DNA of 64,000 nucleotides from Paenibacillus hexagrammi (GTDB lineage Bacteria > Bacillota > Bacilli > Paenibacillales > NBRC-103111): positions 2,852,001 to 2,916,000 of the forward strand of contig NZ_CP090978.1 of assembly GCF_021513275.1 (NCBI RefSeq), in the 5' to 3' direction. Every line of letters begins with the position of its first letter. The first letter of the stretch is position 1. Below are positions 8,287 to 18,519 of the stretch, piece after piece. The notes under the pieces were generated by a model that saw only the letters and a program-made list of their open reading frames with translations, was not told where the DNA came from and searched no databases. The position numbers and the translations under genes are program-made.

Positions 8287-8364
8287 CGATGCATTCAAAA
8301 AGTTTGCGATACATTCGAAAAGTTTACGATGCATTCGTGACGCTTGCGATGCACCCTAGAAGCT
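8285..8364. repeat. Four tandem copies of a 20-bp repeat
   Basis: Four adjacent 20-base units start at 8285, 8305, 8325 and 8345. The first is TACGATGCATTCAAAAAGTT; consensus TRCGATGCATTCnnnAnGYT, with the first three most alike and the fourth the most diverged. The array begins in the T-run of the udk terminator and ends in the stop codon of the minus-strand gene at 8363, so it fills the whole space between two convergent genes. Confidence 0.85.
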
Positions 8365-8916
8365 AATCTTCTAGAATAGAAGCATGCTGAAAATCCACTA
8401 CTTCCAAACGGTCCTGATACGCAGCGATTTTGTCATTCAATGGGACGTGGTATCTGCTCATAATCACAAGTCTAAGTTTCTTGATCCACTGGTCGAAGGA
8501 GGAGTAGGTCACAAACAAATTAGCATACCGATCACTGATGCACAAGAAGTAAGGGCCGTGGTATTTATCGGTAAGAAAGTTTAGCGATGTATCCATGGGG
8601 GTATACTTCTTCCTCTTCCCTTCCCAGCTGTCAATATGAAGCGGTACCTCCCAAGCCGATTGCTTTGCAAGCTCTTCCAGGTGCTTCATTCTTGCGTGAT
8701 AGGGAGCTTCACTGCTAATACTCATTCTGCGCAGTGTCTCTTCGTGCTGAGGGTAAAGAACCACACGGGCAAAATTACGCTGATTCGCCCAATTCATCAG
8801 AGCAGCCATATCCTCCTCATTCCAGTCCTCAAAGGTTTCCATGATAAACAGTGTGCCTCTTCGTGACTGAGCTGGAGGCTCATAGCCGTAAGGAACCTTG
8901 ATTTGACTTTTGCCAT
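8363..8916 (-). CDS. Conserved-looking unknown protein, ~184 aa, probable N-terminal frameshift
   Basis: A soluble protein of about 184 residues with no family I recognise. It has alternating hydrophobic strands (GTLFIMETFEDW, FARVVLYPQHEE, GPYFLCISDRYANLFVTY) suggesting an alpha/beta fold. The best ribosome site, GGAGGAGG, lies nine bases before an ATG at 8916 that reads into the main frame only if one base is added to the A4 run at 8908-8911, giving MAKSQIKVPYGYEPP. As written, the open frame instead begins at 8944 and translates through the Shine-Dalgarno site as EGGGFQYG, with a poor ribosome site. I favour the 8916 start with a one-base homopolymer error. Confidence 0.6.
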
Positions 8917-9067
8917 ACTGAAATCCTCCTCCCTCTTTCGCCATTTCTCTTGTAGCATATCCGTATTACGGCTCACGAATGCTTGACTCCACGTATATTC
9001 GCATCCCCATTAGGAATAAGCTATACTTTGATAGTACCAATACTTGCAAAAGGGAGCACCTTTTATT

Positions 9068-10186
9068 ATGAGAGATCCAAGACTTCTAATCTTCGCACGC
9101 AATATTATTCGATATTCGGTAAATCTTCAACCCGGCGAGAACCTACTTATTGAAATGATCGGAGTCAAGGACCCCGAGCTGGCCAAGTGTCTGATTGAGG
9201 AAGCCCGCGCAGCGGGAGGCAACCCGTTCATCGAGCTCAGGGACCCGGCAATTACTCGCAGTATGCAGCTGCACGCCACACAAGAACAAATGACGATGTG
9301 GTCTGAGTTCGAGCTCGTGCGAATGAAAAAGATGGATGCTTACGTTGCTGTTCGCAGCGGGGATAACATTACGGAATCCTCCGATGTGCCGGACGATCAA
9401 ATGAAGCTGTATTTGACCTATTTTCAAAGGCCTATCTTTAATGAAAGAATTAATCATACGAAATGGTGTGTCATGCGCTATCCGAACCCTTCCATGGCCC
9501 AGCTTGCCAGTATGAGCACGGAAGCATTTGAAGATTTCTATTTCAATGTATGCAATTTGGATTACAGCAAAATGGCGAAGGCCATGGAGTCCTTAGTCAA
9601 TCTCATGAACAGGACGGACCGTGTCCGCATCGTTTCGCCTGGAACGGATCTCAGCTTTTCCATTAAAGGCATTGGCGCCGTCCCTTGCTCTGGACGAAGA
9701 AATATACCGGATGGCGAGGTCTATACCGCTCCTGTCAAAGATTCCGTGAACGGTGTAATCAGCTACAATACCCCGACGATCTATTCAGGTTCATCCTTCG
9801 AAAACATCGTACTCCGCTTTGAAAAAGGTAAAATCGTGGAAGCGAACAGCAACAACACGAAAAAACTGAATGATATTTTGGACACGGATGAAGGTGCGCG
9901 GTATATCGGTGAATTCGCTATAGGCGTAAATCCGTATATCCAGCATCCGATGAAAGATATTTTGTTTGACGAGAAAATCGACGGCAGTATTCACTTCACG
10001 CCCGGTCAAGCCTATGAACAAGCCGATAATACGAACCGCTCCTCTGTCCACTGGGATTTGGTGCTTATTCAGCGCCCTGAATACGGCGGCGGTGAAATCT
10101 ACTTTGACGATGTGCTGATTCGCAAAGACGGCAGATTCGTAGTAGCCGAGCTGGAACAGTTGAATCCGGAGCACTTAAAAGCTTAA
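9068..10186 (+). CDS. Aminopeptidase, M29 family (AmpS/PepS-type)
   Basis: A 372-residue cytosolic metallo-aminopeptidase releasing N-terminal residues from peptides. Family M29 metal-binding positions can be followed in the C-terminal half: Glu in IPDGEVYTAPV, Glu in ARYIGEFAIGVNP, His in SSVHWDLV and Asp near EIYFDDVLIRKDGRF. Length and N-terminal motif (RNIIRYSVNLQPGENLLIE) are typical. The ATG at 9068 is preferred over TTG at 9044, because AAAGGGAG lies between them and could only serve the later start. A possible promoter (TTCGCA, 18 bases, TATACT) lies at 8998-9027. Monocistronic. Confidence 0.92.
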   Translation: MRDPRLLIFARNIIRYSVNLQPGENLLIEMIGVKDPELAKCLIEEARAAGGNPFIELRDPAITRSMQLHATQEQMTMWSEFELVRMKKMDAYVAVRSGDNITESSDVPDDQMKLYLTYFQRPIFNERINHTKWCVMRYPNPSMAQLASMSTEAFEDFYFNVCNLDYSKMAKAMESLVNLMNRTDRVRIVSPGTDLSFSIKGIGAVPCSGRRNIPDGEVYTAPVKDSVNGVISYNTPTIYSGSSFENIVLRFEKGKIVEANSNNTKKLNDILDTDEGARYIGEFAIGVNPYIQHPMKDILFDEKIDGSIHFTPGQAYEQADNTNRSSVHWDLVLIQRPEYGGGEIYFDDVLIRKDGRFVVAELEQLNPEHLKA

Positions 10187-10288
10187 CACGTTAAGAGTAC
10201 CCAACATACTGGAGCCTCTACTTCGAAGCTAGTACAGGAACTTTACGGGAGCCTTCCCCGTTTGTTATTAATTCTGAAAAGAAAGCAA

Positions 10289-10329
10289 ATAGCCGCAAGC
10301 ACCCGTTTGTACACGGAGCCTGCGGCTTT
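10289..10329. terminator. Bidirectional terminator
   Basis: AGCCGCA (10291-10297) / TGCGGCT (10321-10327), flanked by A- and T-rich sequence between the convergent aminopeptidase and CMD-family genes. Confidence 0.75.
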
Positions 10330-10347
10330 CGATTTTATTTAACAGAA

Positions 10348-10785
10348 TTAATCAGGAATCATTCCGGTAGCAACAGCGAGACGGTTCCAGCAATTAATGG
10401 CATTAATCGCCATCAGTAAAGCTGTTAACTCCTTGCCGTTAAAGTGATAAGCGGCTTCGTCATAGATCTCCTGAGGCACTCCTCCCTCAGCAATACGCGT
10501 AACCGCCTCTGTCAAAGCAAGCGCTGCTCTTTCGGAAGGCGAATAGATCGGAGCCTCTCTCCAGGCGTTAAGCAGATAGATCCGCTGTTCGGTCTCCCCG
10601 TATTTCCTGGCATCCCTCGCATGCATGTTCAAGCAAAACGCACAGCCGTTGATTTGGGAAGCTCTCAGCTTGACAAGTTCAAGTAGCGTCGTGCTTAGCC
10701 CGCTTTGTTTGACGAACTGCTCCAGACCCAACATGGCTTGATAAGCTTCTGGATATTCCTGCGCATAATTCATTCTTTGTTTCAT
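10348..10785 (-). CDS. Carboxymuconolactone decarboxylase (AhpD-like) family protein
   Basis: A 145-residue all-helical protein of the AhpD/CMD family. The redox motif CAFCLNMHARDA (C-x2-C-x3-H) near residue 50 is the active-site signature of AhpD-type alkylhydroperoxidases, which reduce or relay electrons to peroxides. The CMD fold spans most of the protein, ending NCWNRLAVATGMIPD. The ATG at 10785 is placed by GGGAGG eight bases upstream; the frame extends to 10866 without a ribosome site. It may serve thiol-dependent peroxide defence, like other redox genes in the window; its true substrate is unknown. Confidence 0.9.
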   Translation of the reverse strand: MKQRMNYAQEYPEAYQAMLGLEQFVKQSGLSTTLLELVKLRASQINGCAFCLNMHARDARKYGETEQRIYLLNAWREAPIYSPSERAALALTEAVTRIAEGGVPQEIYDEAAYHFNGKELTALLMAINAINCWNRLAVATGMIPD

Positions 10786-10879
10786 ATTCATTTCCTCCCA
10801 TAGGTTTGTTAGTTGCACACCTACAGGACGAAACACGAAACGATGTTGTGACAAAGCAGCGCCCAATTCTGCAAAGAAT

Positions 10880-12363
10880 TTAGCCTAGCCAGTGAAAAAC
10901 GGTATGCACCGGTGTTTCGTCAAGCTGCGGCAGCGTGTTCGGCAGCAACTGCTGAAGATTCACTGTTTGACTTTCTGGGCTTCCCTGTGAAGAATTCGCT
11001 GCAATATGAACCTTGGTTCCTTTCGGTACAAAATTATAGAGCTGTCTCACATCCTCATTGGACATGCGAATACATCCCTTGGAGAGATCTACTCCTATCG
11101 AAGAAGGGTCATTCGTTCCATGAATGGCAAAGCTGCCTAATCCAAGCCCTGCAGAGCCGTACACTCCAGGTTTACTGCCTAACGGATCGAGTACGCGCTC
11201 TTTGACTATAAAGTCGCCTTCGGGCGTACTGCCTTCCTTCCCTAATCCTACAGCTTTGTCCCACATTATTTCAGAGCCGTTCATCAGCATGAGCCGGTGA
11301 GTGGATTTGCTGATTTCCACATATAGCGGCTCGAAGGGCTCGTTCTGACCTCCAGGCACATTGGCATAAAAAGCAGCGTTCAGCATCTCTGCGGCAGAAT
11401 TGTAAACCCACCCCCTGTACCATCATAAATAGGAGATATGTCGGCACTGCCGGATACGGCTTCTAACGGGATGAAGCTGATGTAATTATCGGGATAGCTC
11501 TGAAAGAGCTCTTCCAAGCTACTGGGCAAATAGCCATGGTCGGAGCGGTAGCTCTCTAATGCCGTGCGAACAAAATTAGCACCAAGCGCGCTTTGCGGCT
11601 GGTGCTGGCTGTATTGCGGGTTTAAAAAGCGGATTTTGACCGTGCTGTCCGTAGCAGGATGATACTCAGCAATAACAAAAGCGCTTTTCATCATTTCATC
11701 ATTTGTGAGTAGCACCGTTTTCCCGATATCGCCGCGGCTTGTGGCTGCAAGTCCATAAATCATGATATTCTGATCCGGCAGATCATCTGACAGCTCCAGC
11801 GCCTTTTTATGAAGGGTTGACTCCAAATCGGATTTCGCTGTATCCGGGGATATGTACATGATGTATGGCACATCTACCGTCTCATACGTGACAGAACTCC
11901 CTGTGCCCCACTTCATCAATCTCGATACGGTGGTACCAATGGCTTTATCTCCAAAAAACAAAGTCAGCAGCATCAAGTTGACAATGAACAGTACGATCAG
12001 AAGCGTTTTCATAAAAGGAGGCAGGATTGGTTTCCTAGCATGTCCCGCTTCAGCTGCTGCAGCTGTTTCCATCAAAGCTGTATGGGAATTCTCCAGCTCA
12101 TAAATGGCTCGATTCGCAGCAGAATAAAACGGAGACGGGTAGGTCTTCAATACCTGCTTATAATGGAAAATCGCTCTCTTGCGGTTTCCGCTAGCCTGAT
12201 ACCGCTGCCCAAGCTTGTAATGCGCTTCGGGGGAATTCGGGTCGACATAACGGATCACCTTGTCATAGTACATGGGATCAGACGGACTGATATACAAATT
12301 CTTGTGCAGATGAACCAGATGGTCATCGAGATGGTTGCGAAATCGTTGTCCTGGGCGAATCAT
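10880..12363 (-). pseudogene. L,D-transpeptidase with TPR and membrane segment, split by a one-base frameshift
   Basis: One gene read in two frames. The 5' part encodes a TPR-like region (SPEAHYKLGQRYQASGNRKRA), a membrane segment (TLLIVLFIVNLMLLTLFFG) and an extracytoplasmic region with a GspG-like stretch. The 3' part is the catalytic YkuD domain with FAIHGTNDP and SKGCIRM, the Cys nucleophile motif that cross-links peptidoglycan peptides 3-3. Adding one G to the G5 run (11411-11415 on the plus strand) gives DGTGGWVYNSAAEMLNAAF and a continuous 494-residue protein. As written, the first part stops at LPQRC and the second would need an internal ATG at 11386. The start at 12363 follows GGGGAGGAGAGGA. 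A GATAC-type operator pair lies just upstream. Confidence 0.85.
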
Positions 12364-12385
12364 TCCTCTCCTCCCCAATCAAGAT

Positions 12386-12417
12386 GATACAATACGTATC
12401 TGATACATAATGTATCA
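12386..12417. promoter_or_regulatory. Tandem GATAC palindromes upstream of the L,D-transpeptidase gene
   Basis: Two adjacent inverted repeats: GATAC-N5-GTATC (12386-12400) and a perfect 17-base palindrome TGATACAT-A-ATGTATCA (12401-12417). The same 17-base palindrome, differing only in the central base, recurs at 24984-25000. The position about 20-50 bases before the start suggests an operator for a dimeric repressor; the regulator is unknown. Confidence 0.6.
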
Positions 12418-12508
12418 TGTTCCGTAGGAAATTGACAATAGTTTTTATCGAGTCCTGCGCATGTTTCTATCCGCAATTGCAAATCCTGTATCTCTGGAGG
12501 TGATAAAC

Positions 12509-12628
12509 ATGAGTGGCAGAAACAATAAACCAAAGAACAATGGTCCGGCTAGCAGTCCTTCCCGTCTGGATCAATATGGAGACCGTGCAGTCCAACAAGA
12601 AAAACAGGAATCCAAGCAGCGCCAATAG
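12509..12628 (+). CDS. Small hydrophilic protein, 39 aa
   Basis: ATG at 12509 to TAG at 12628, preceded by an excellent TGGAGGTGATAAAC ribosome site. The protein starts MSGRNNKPKNNGPASSPSRL and ends QQEKQESKQRQ: no hydrophobic segment, rich in Asn, Gln, Lys and Ser, as in small spore-associated or disordered proteins. No family recognised. It lies divergently from the L,D-transpeptidase gene and is followed by a hairpin. Confidence 0.6.
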   Translation: MSGRNNKPKNNGPASSPSRLDQYGDRAVQQEKQESKQRQ

Positions 12629-12659
12629 CCATAATCGTTTTAGAAAATTGGCAAACAAA

Positions 12660-12694
12660 GAGTCTAGATAGGAATACTATCCTGTCTAGACTCC
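12660..12694. terminator. Hairpin terminator shared by the small gene and rocF
   Basis: GAGTCTAGA / TCTAGACTC arms with a further AGGA/TCCT pairing inside. T-rich sequence follows on both strands, so it can end both the 39-aa gene and, less directly, the roc operon. Confidence 0.6.
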
Positions 12695-12770
12695 ATTTGT
12701 CGATCAAGTAGGGTCCATTACAAGTTTTCGCAGCTTTTCTCCAATTGCTGATGACTAATCAGGTCCACCC

Positions 12771-13697
12771 CTACAGAATTCTTTCCCCAAACAACGAAGC
12801 AATTAACGATACAGCCAGCTTCGCGGTTTGATTCCGATGGTCCAGGATCGGATTGATCTCGACGAATTCCGCACTGACCAGCACACCCGCATCGGAGAGC
12901 ATCTCCATGGCGAGGAAGCTCTCGCGAGCCGTCAGGCCCCCAGGAACGGGAGTTCCAACACCCGGTGCATATCCAGGATCCAGTCCGTCCAGATCCAGGC
13001 TTAGATGAACGCCTGACGTTCCGCGAGATACCTGCTCGATGGCCTGCTCCATCACTCTGGACATGCCTAGACGGTCAATTTCGTGCATCGTAAATACAAG
13101 TATGCCCCTCTGTTTTAAATATGCCTTCTCTCCAGGATCCAGCGACCTTGCCCCCACAATCGCCACATGCTCGGGCTTCACCTTGGGAAAATCCCCTCCG
13201 ATGGCCGTCAGCTTGGGATCCCCATGACCTAAGGCAACCGCAAGAGACATACCATGAATATTGCCTGACGGTGAAGTAGATGCCGTATTCACATCTCCAT
13301 GTGAATCAAACCAGATGACTCCGACTTCCTCGTGATGCTGTCTAACGCCCGACAGGGAACCGATAGCGATACTGTGATCGCCACCAAGTACTAACGGGAA
13401 CATACCTTGCTGCATCGCATGATCGACCGCGACGCTAAGCTCACCGTTCACGCGTGCGATTTCATCTAAATACTTCAGACTGCCGACTCCTTGCGGAGAA
13501 GGACAGCTAGCAGTCGCTGCATGCCTTCGTACAACTAGATCTCCTTGGTCAAAGAGCTGATAGCCAAGATTCAGCAGGCTTTTCTCAAGTCCTGCGCAAC
13601 GGATGGCGCTCGGCCCCATATCGACCCCTCTGCGATCCGCCCCCAAATCCATAGGGACGCCAATGATAGCCACATTCGGATAGAGTCCGGGATTCAT
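12771..13697 (-). CDS. rocF: Arginase
   Basis: A 308-residue manganese enzyme hydrolysing arginine to ornithine and urea. The ureohydrolase metal signatures are all present: GGDHSIAIG, the D-x-H-x-D motif in [11 protein letters not shown], and [15 protein letters not shown]-terminal [21 protein letters not shown] is characteristic of Bacillus-type arginase. The ATG at 13697 follows GGGGAGG by nine bases; the frame extends further upstream but overlaps the preceding gene. Last gene of the operon rocD-rocA-PRODH-rocF, supplying ornithine to RocD. Confidence 0.96.
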   Translation of the reverse strand: MNPGLYPNVAIIGVPMDLGADRRGVDMGPSAIRCAGLEKSLLNLGYQLFDQGDLVVRRHAATASCPSPQGVGSLKYLDEIARVNGELSVAVDHAMQQGMFPLVLGGDHSIAIGSLSGVRQHHEEVGVIWFDSHGDVNTASTSPSGNIHGMSLAVALGHGDPKLTAIGGDFPKVKPEHVAIVGARSLDPGEKAYLKQRGILVFTMHEIDRLGMSRVMEQAIEQVSRGTSGVHLSLDLDGLDPGYAPGVGTPVPGGLTARESFLAMEMLSDAGVLVSAEFVEINPILDHRNQTAKLAVSLIASLFGERIL

Positions 13698-13713
13698 GTT
13701 TGCAGCACCTCCC

Positions 13714-14642
13714 CTATTTGGCGAACAGTCCTTTGGCAACGAACCACAGGTTCGCCGGTCTTTCGGCGATGCGTCTAGTAAAGTACGGGTACCACTGATC
13801 TCCGAACGGGGTGTAGACTCGCACTTTATATCCCTCACTAGCAAGCTGACGCTGCAGAGCAGGACGGATCCCATACAACATCTGAAATTCAAACTGTTCT
13901 CTGTCAATGTCCTCAGCTTCAGCGAACATGTTCAGCAGGGCAATCATCTGCTCGTCATGTGTAGCAATTGCGGTATAACATCCTGAAGCAAGCAAGCTTT
14001 GCGCCAAATGCAAGTAATTGTAATCCACGTCCTTCTTACGGGGAAAAGCCAGTTCAGGAGGCTCGTGGTACGCTCCCTTCACAATCCGAACATTAGCCCC
14101 CATTTTGACAAGTTCAGCGATATCCTCTTCCGAACGGTACAAGTATGCTTGAATCACGATTCCGATCGTTTCATGGCCAAATTCAGCAGCGAGCTGGCGA
14201 TACAGCTCTAGCGTCGTCTGAGTTAAGCTGGAATCTTCCATGTCGATCCGGATGAAAATGCCCAATTGAGCGGCGCATGCACAGATACGCCTCATCTGCT
14301 CCAGACAAAAGGCTGGGTCGAAGCATACGCCCAATTGGGACAATTTCACGGAAACATGAGAATTCAGCTTGTGCCCCGCAATAGCTTCAAGCGTCATTAG
14401 AATACCGCTTGCAGCCTTCTCCGCCATCTCTCTGTCCGAGACGCTTTCCCCGAGCAGATCGAGTGTCACATGGAGACCTTCCTTGTTCAGAGCCCTCACG
14501 GCTTCAATCGCGGCGTCTAATGATTCCCTGCTACAAACCGGCTGACACCGGAGGCTAACCCATATTTACGAAACCAAGAATGGATCACCCGGTTATTGGC
14601 AATGCCCAGGATACTTTGGCGAAGGAATGCATTCATACCCAT
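13714..14642 (-). pseudogene. putB: Proline dehydrogenase, frameshifted near the N-terminus
   Basis: FAD-dependent PRODH oxidising proline to 1-pyrroline-5-carboxylate. The body of the protein is intact: HVTLDLLGESVSD, HVSVKLSQLG, DMEDSS, IGIVIQAYLYRSEED and VRIVKGAYHEP carry the beta/alpha-barrel flavin and substrate contacts. The N-terminal 39 residues (MGMNAFLRQSILG..., start 14642 behind AAAGGAG) are in another frame. Adding one G to GGG at 14526-14528 joins them as RFVAGESLDAAIEAVRALN and gives 309 residues, the family length. As written, translation stops at VAGNH. It sits between rocA and rocF in one operon, and the lesion is a single homopolymer base, so a sequencing error is likely. 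Confidence 0.88.
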
Positions 14643-14667
14643 GCGCTCCCGCTCCTTTCCCCTTCTG

Positions 14668-16218
14668 TTAGAGCAGCTCAGACACGAGTTTCAGCTGTGT
14701 GAATAACATCAGATAATCCGGACCGCCCGCCTTGGAATCCGTTCCAGACATATTGAAGCCCCCGAAGGGATGCACCCCTACTGTAGCCCCCGTACACTTG
14801 CGATTGATATATAGATTACCGACATGGAATTGTGCTTTCGCTTGTTCAATAGCAGCTCTGCTCTTGGCATAGATGCTGCCGGTAAGACCAAATTCTGTTT
14901 GGTTGGCGATGCGCAGCGCTTCGTCCCAGTTCTCCGCTTTGGCAAATGCAAGCACGGGACCGAATATTTCCTCCTGCATGAGACGGGCATCCGGCTGCAC
15001 GTCGGCAACGATCGTAGGCTCAATAAAGAATCCGTCTGCCGATATCGCCGAGCCTCCGGTTAGCACGTTGCCTTCCTGCTTAGCAATCTCCAGGTACTGG
15101 ATGATTTTGCGCTGGCTTCTTTCATCGATCACAGGTCCTGTGAAGTTCGCGGCATCACGTACATCACCGATTTTCAGCTTTTGAGTAAGCTTGACGCATT
15201 TGTCCAACACTTGGTCATATACATCTTTATGGACAATCGCCCGCGAGCATGCGGAGCACTTTTGACCCGAATAACCGAATGCAGAACTCACGATTCCAGC
15301 CGCAGCAAGATCGAGGTCCGCATCATGATTAACGATAATGCCATCTTTGCCGCCCATCTCAGCCACGTATCTTTTGATCCATTTCTGACCAGGGGATACT
15401 TTAGCCGCGAGCTCGGATATATGTAGACCGACATCCTTTGAGCCTGTAAAGGAAATAAACCGAACACGGGGGTGCTGTACCAAGTAATCGCCGATTTCTT
15501 CTCCACTTCCCGGCATATAATTGACAACACCTGCAGGTATCCCTGCATCTTCAAGCAGCTCAACGAACTTATAAGCGATGATCGGGGTCTGGCTGGAGGG
15601 CTTCACCACTACGGTATTGCCTACGGCAATGGCAGCCGTTGTCATCCCTGCGAGTATAGCCAGTGGGAAGTTCCAAGGGGATACTATCACTCCTACGCCC
15701 AAGGGAAGATACGTCAAACGGTTAATTTCTCCGCTAGCACCAAATAACTCTGAAGAAGCCCGTGCCGACAATTTGCCGACCTGTCTGGCGTAATACTCCA
15801 TAAAATCGATGGCCTCCGCTGTATCCGCATCGGCTTCTACCCTGCTTTTGCCGGCCTCCAGCACCAGCCATGCCGAGAATTCATGCTTACGGCGCTTAAG
15901 TAAAGCAGCCGCTTTTAACAGCAGATCAGCGCGGCTTTCCGGCGTTTCCCGCGACCAGTGCACATAAGCCTTCTCAGCGGCATCTACAGCAGCACCCGCT
16001 AACAGCTCATCAGCTTGCGAGGCCAAGCCTACCGTTTCGTTACGGTTGGAAGGGTTAAGAGAGCGAATATGGCGGGTGGTATTCACTCGTTTCCCTCCGA
16101 TCACGAGAGGAACCTCCAGACCAGCTTGGCGTGAAACCTCGTCTAACGCCGACTGAAACGCTTTGGCAACAGCTTCATCCCCAAAGTTCGACAATGGCTC
16201 CGGAGCATAGGGAATCAT
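14668..16218 (-). CDS. rocA: L-glutamate gamma-semialdehyde (P5C) dehydrogenase
   Basis: 516-residue NAD-dependent aldehyde dehydrogenase that oxidises glutamate semialdehyde/P5C to glutamate, the common end of arginine and proline breakdown. Catalytic Cys is in [10 protein letters not shown], the general-base Glu in [10 protein letters not shown], and the cofactor site follows SPWNFPLAI and FTGSKDVG. Length and the C-terminal [20 protein letters not shown] are typical of the RocA/PruA group. Its ATG overlaps the rocD stop by four bases, so the two are translationally coupled; PRODH follows 25 bases later. Confidence 0.96.
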   Translation of the reverse strand: MIPYAPEPLSNFGDEAVAKAFQSALDEVSRQAGLEVPLVIGGKRVNTTRHIRSLNPSNRNETVGLASQADELLAGAAVDAAEKAYVHWSRETPESRADLLLKAAALLKRRKHEFSAWLVLEAGKSRVEADADTAEAIDFMEYYARQVGKLSARASSELFGASGEINRLTYLPLGVGVIVSPWNFPLAILAGMTTAAIAVGNTVVVKPSSQTPIIAYKFVELLEDAGIPAGVVNYMPGSGEEIGDYLVQHPRVRFISFTGSKDVGLHISELAAKVSPGQKWIKRYVAEMGGKDGIIVNHDADLDLAAAGIVSSAFGYSGQKCSACSRAIVHKDVYDQVLDKCVKLTQKLKIGDVRDAANFTGPVIDERSQRKIIQYLEIAKQEGNVLTGGSAISADGFFIEPTIVADVQPDARLMQEEIFGPVLAFAKAENWDEALRIANQTEFGLTGSIYAKSRAAIEQAKAQFHVGNLYINRKCTGATVGVHPFGGFNMSGTDSKAGGPDYLMLFTQLKLVSELL

Positions 16219-17444
16219 GGTTCAACCACCTCCTGTTGGGCATCATCAGTTTGATTCAAAACCTTCACAACCCTCTCTATCGCCCAATCAAGCTCACTCT
16301 GATCAATAATTAACGGCGGCGCTAATCGAACCGTGTGAATATGGGTATCCTTTGCTAAGATACCGGCTTTCAGAAGCCTTTCGCAGTAAAGTCTGGCAGC
16401 CTCAGTGAGCTCAATGCCAACAAATAGACCTCTGCCGCGTATGTCCTTAACACGCGGATGTGTCAGCCGCTGCCGAAGCTGTTCAATCAGATAGTCACCT
16501 AGCTCCAAAGAGCGGTCAGGCAGTTGTTCCTCTACGATGACATTCATCGCTGCGATCGATACTGCACAGGCAAGCGGGTTGCCTCCAAATGTGGAACCAT
16601 GAGAGCCGGGTTCCAGAACATCCATGACCTCGCTGTCAGCGCACACGGCGGAAATGGGCAGAATACCTCCACCTAGTGCTTTTCCGAACGTATATATATC
16701 CGGATTTACTTGTTCCCACTGACAGGCAAACAGCTTGCCGGTGCGGCCGAATCCGGTCTGTATTTCATCGGCGATAAGCAGAACCCGCTGCTGCTTACAC
16801 AGCTCCGCGGCATTGCTCAGATAGCCGTCAGGCGGAATACGTATGCCAGCCTCCCCTTGAATAGGCTCCACGAGAAAAGCAGCTGTGTTTGCTGTGATAG
16901 CTTCAGACAGTGCATCGAGATCACCGTAAGGAACCACGCGAAAACCGGGTGTAAAAGGCCCAAACCCTCGGGTATATTCCGCGTTCGTCGAGAAGGAAGT
17001 GACCGACAGCGTCCTGCCATGAAAATTCCCTTCGCAAACAATGATTTCCGCATGGTCATCAGGGACTCCCTTGACATCGTATGCCCATCTTCGGGCAATT
17101 TTCAAAGCCGTCTCTACCGCTTCAGCGCCTGTGTTCATCGGCAGCACCCGTTCCTTGCCTGACAGAGCAGACAGACGCTCCATCCAGTCTCCCAGCACTT
17201 CGCTATGGAAGGCTCTGGACGTCAGCGTGACCTTGTCAGCCTGTTCCTTCAGCGCTTGAATGACGGCCGGATGGCGGTGACCTTGATTGTGAGCGGAATA
17301 CGCGCTGAGCATATCCATATATTTGTTTCCAGAAGCATCTTCTACCCAGACACCTTCCGCAGCTGTAATCACTACAGGAAGCGGCCCGTAATTACGAGCA
17401 CCGTAACGTTCCGACTGCCGGATCATCTCTTCGAAATGCTTCAT
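16215..17444 (-). CDS. rocD: Ornithine aminotransferase
   Basis: 409-residue class III PLP aminotransferase converting ornithine and 2-oxoglutarate to glutamate semialdehyde and glutamate. PLP Lys is in [13 protein letters not shown]. The Asp that pairs with the pyridine nitrogen is in [23 protein letters not shown] and [11 protein letters not shown] are family motifs. GGAGGTGA lies just before the ATG. First gene of the operon; the 138-base gap to the divergent ligase gene must hold its promoter, but no clear SigL (-24/-12) element was found there. Confidence 0.96.
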   Translation of the reverse strand: MKHFEEMIRQSERYGARNYGPLPVVITAAEGVWVEDASGNKYMDMLSAYSAHNQGHRHPAVIQALKEQADKVTLTSRAFHSEVLGDWMERLSALSGKERVLPMNTGAEAVETALKIARRWAYDVKGVPDDHAEIIVCEGNFHGRTLSVTSFSTNAEYTRGFGPFTPGFRVVPYGDLDALSEAITANTAAFLVEPIQGEAGIRIPPDGYLSNAAELCKQQRVLLIADEIQTGFGRTGKLFACQWEQVNPDIYTFGKALGGGILPISAVCADSEVMDVLEPGSHGSTFGGNPLACAVSIAAMNVIVEEQLPDRSLELGDYLIEQLRQRLTHPRVKDIRGRGLFVGIELTEAARLYCERLLKAGILAKDTHIHTVRLAPPLIIDQSELDWAIERVVKVLNQTDDAQQEVVEP

Positions 17445-17582
17445 GACAGAATCACCTCCGCTGATATATATCTACGACCGGGTTCTATCATCTATGTACG
17501 TTCCTTCAATTTTCCCCGCTTCCCTCCAACTTCCATTACACAAACAGCCCGTTCGGGTGTACGATGGATAAGGGTGAGGCAT

Positions 17583-18445
17583 ATGTTTATATCTCCGATG
17601 CTCGTGCAGTCCGATTCTACCGGACTTGAATTAAGTCAAGAAACGTTTACAAGTAAACAGCATGTAGCAGAGCTACTGCTTGACGGAATACGCTGTATTG
17701 TTTCATTCACAGACCACAAGCTGCACATCTACACGAAGGATGGGCGGAATATTACGCACAGGTTCCCTGAATTACATAATTGTCCGTTTCCTGAGGGAAC
17801 AATCGTAGACGGCGAGTTGATTGTGAAAGATTCGCAAGGCAGAGCCGACTACGAAGCTGTCGCCGCTCGGATTCAATCGAATAAATCATTGCTTCCAGCA
17901 ACCTTTTGCGCATTTGATTTGATTCATTACAAAGGGATTGACGTGTCTGCACTCTCGCTTGCCAAGCGCAAAGAGATGCTGAAAGAAGCCTTCGAGGATA
18001 CCGAATCCTTTCAAAAAGTACCCTATAAAGTCGGTAAAGCTGAGGAGCTGTTTGAACAGGCTCGCGCTGAAAATTTGGAAGGAATCATCATAAAATCAAA
18101 GCGTGCTAAATATTTAGCGGGAAAAAAGACGAGGACTTGGATCAAAAAGATAAATTGGACTTATACCGAGGTGTATATTACGGGCTATCGAAACCAGGAT
18201 TATGGTTTGCTTGCTTCGATCGATCACACGGATGGTTATTCTGTTCCTGTCGGTTTGATTGACCAAGGAGTAACGGAAGCGCACAAAAATTGGCTTAAAC
18301 GGATCCCCAAGAGGTTCATCCGCAAGGAAGACCGACATTTTACGTATCTAAGCCCCAGTTTACACGCAAGCATTAGAAGCCGCGGCTGGACAAGAAACGG
18401 GAAGCTGCGCTCCCTGAGCTCTTGGAATTTGTCTATGCAAAATAA
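17583..18445 (+). CDS. ATP-dependent DNA ligase-like protein lacking the motif I lysine; C-terminal frameshift
   Basis: Adenylation and OB domains of a single-polypeptide ATP-dependent DNA ligase, start MFISPMLVQ at 17583 behind AGGGTGAGG. Motif III (FCAFDLIHYKG), motif IV (LEGIIIKSKRAKY) and motif V (WIKKIN) are present. Motif I, normally E-x-K-x-D-G, reads ELLLDG near residue 38: the lysine that takes up AMP is a leucine. The last residues are in another frame; adding one C to CCC at 18412-18414 gives RSPELLEFVYAK with TAA at 18443-18445, just before the terminator (287 residues). As written, the frame reads through the terminator hairpin to 18482. Ligase activity is doubtful; a binding or degenerate role is possible. 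Confidence 0.8.
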
Positions 18446-18496
18446 AAAAGACTGCGATCACCTTAAGGAGGAAGAAAGGTGATCCAGTCTTTTTGC
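18446..18496. terminator. Strong bidirectional terminator after the ligase
   Basis: AAAAAGACTG-GATCACCTT / AAGGTGATC-CAGTCTTTTT, a stem of about 20 pairs. It begins right after the frame-corrected ligase stop, supporting that correction, and also serves the convergent spore protein gene. Confidence 0.85.
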
Positions 18497-18519
18497 TATG
18501 CTAGGAAGCGTTGTGATGC

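Noticed and set aside
8285-8364. Possible CRISPR array from the evenly spaced 20-bp repeats
   Set aside because: The repeats are directly adjacent with no spacers and no cas genes lie nearby, so this is a simple tandem repeat.
12467-12658. Minus-strand frame rich in Leu and Phe resembling a membrane protein
   Set aside because: It is the reverse of a plus-strand small gene that has a perfect ribosome site; hydrophobicity is a strand effect.
17445-17582. SigL (-24/-12) promoter before rocD
   Set aside because: No GG-N10-GC core with suitable flanks was found in the divergent region.
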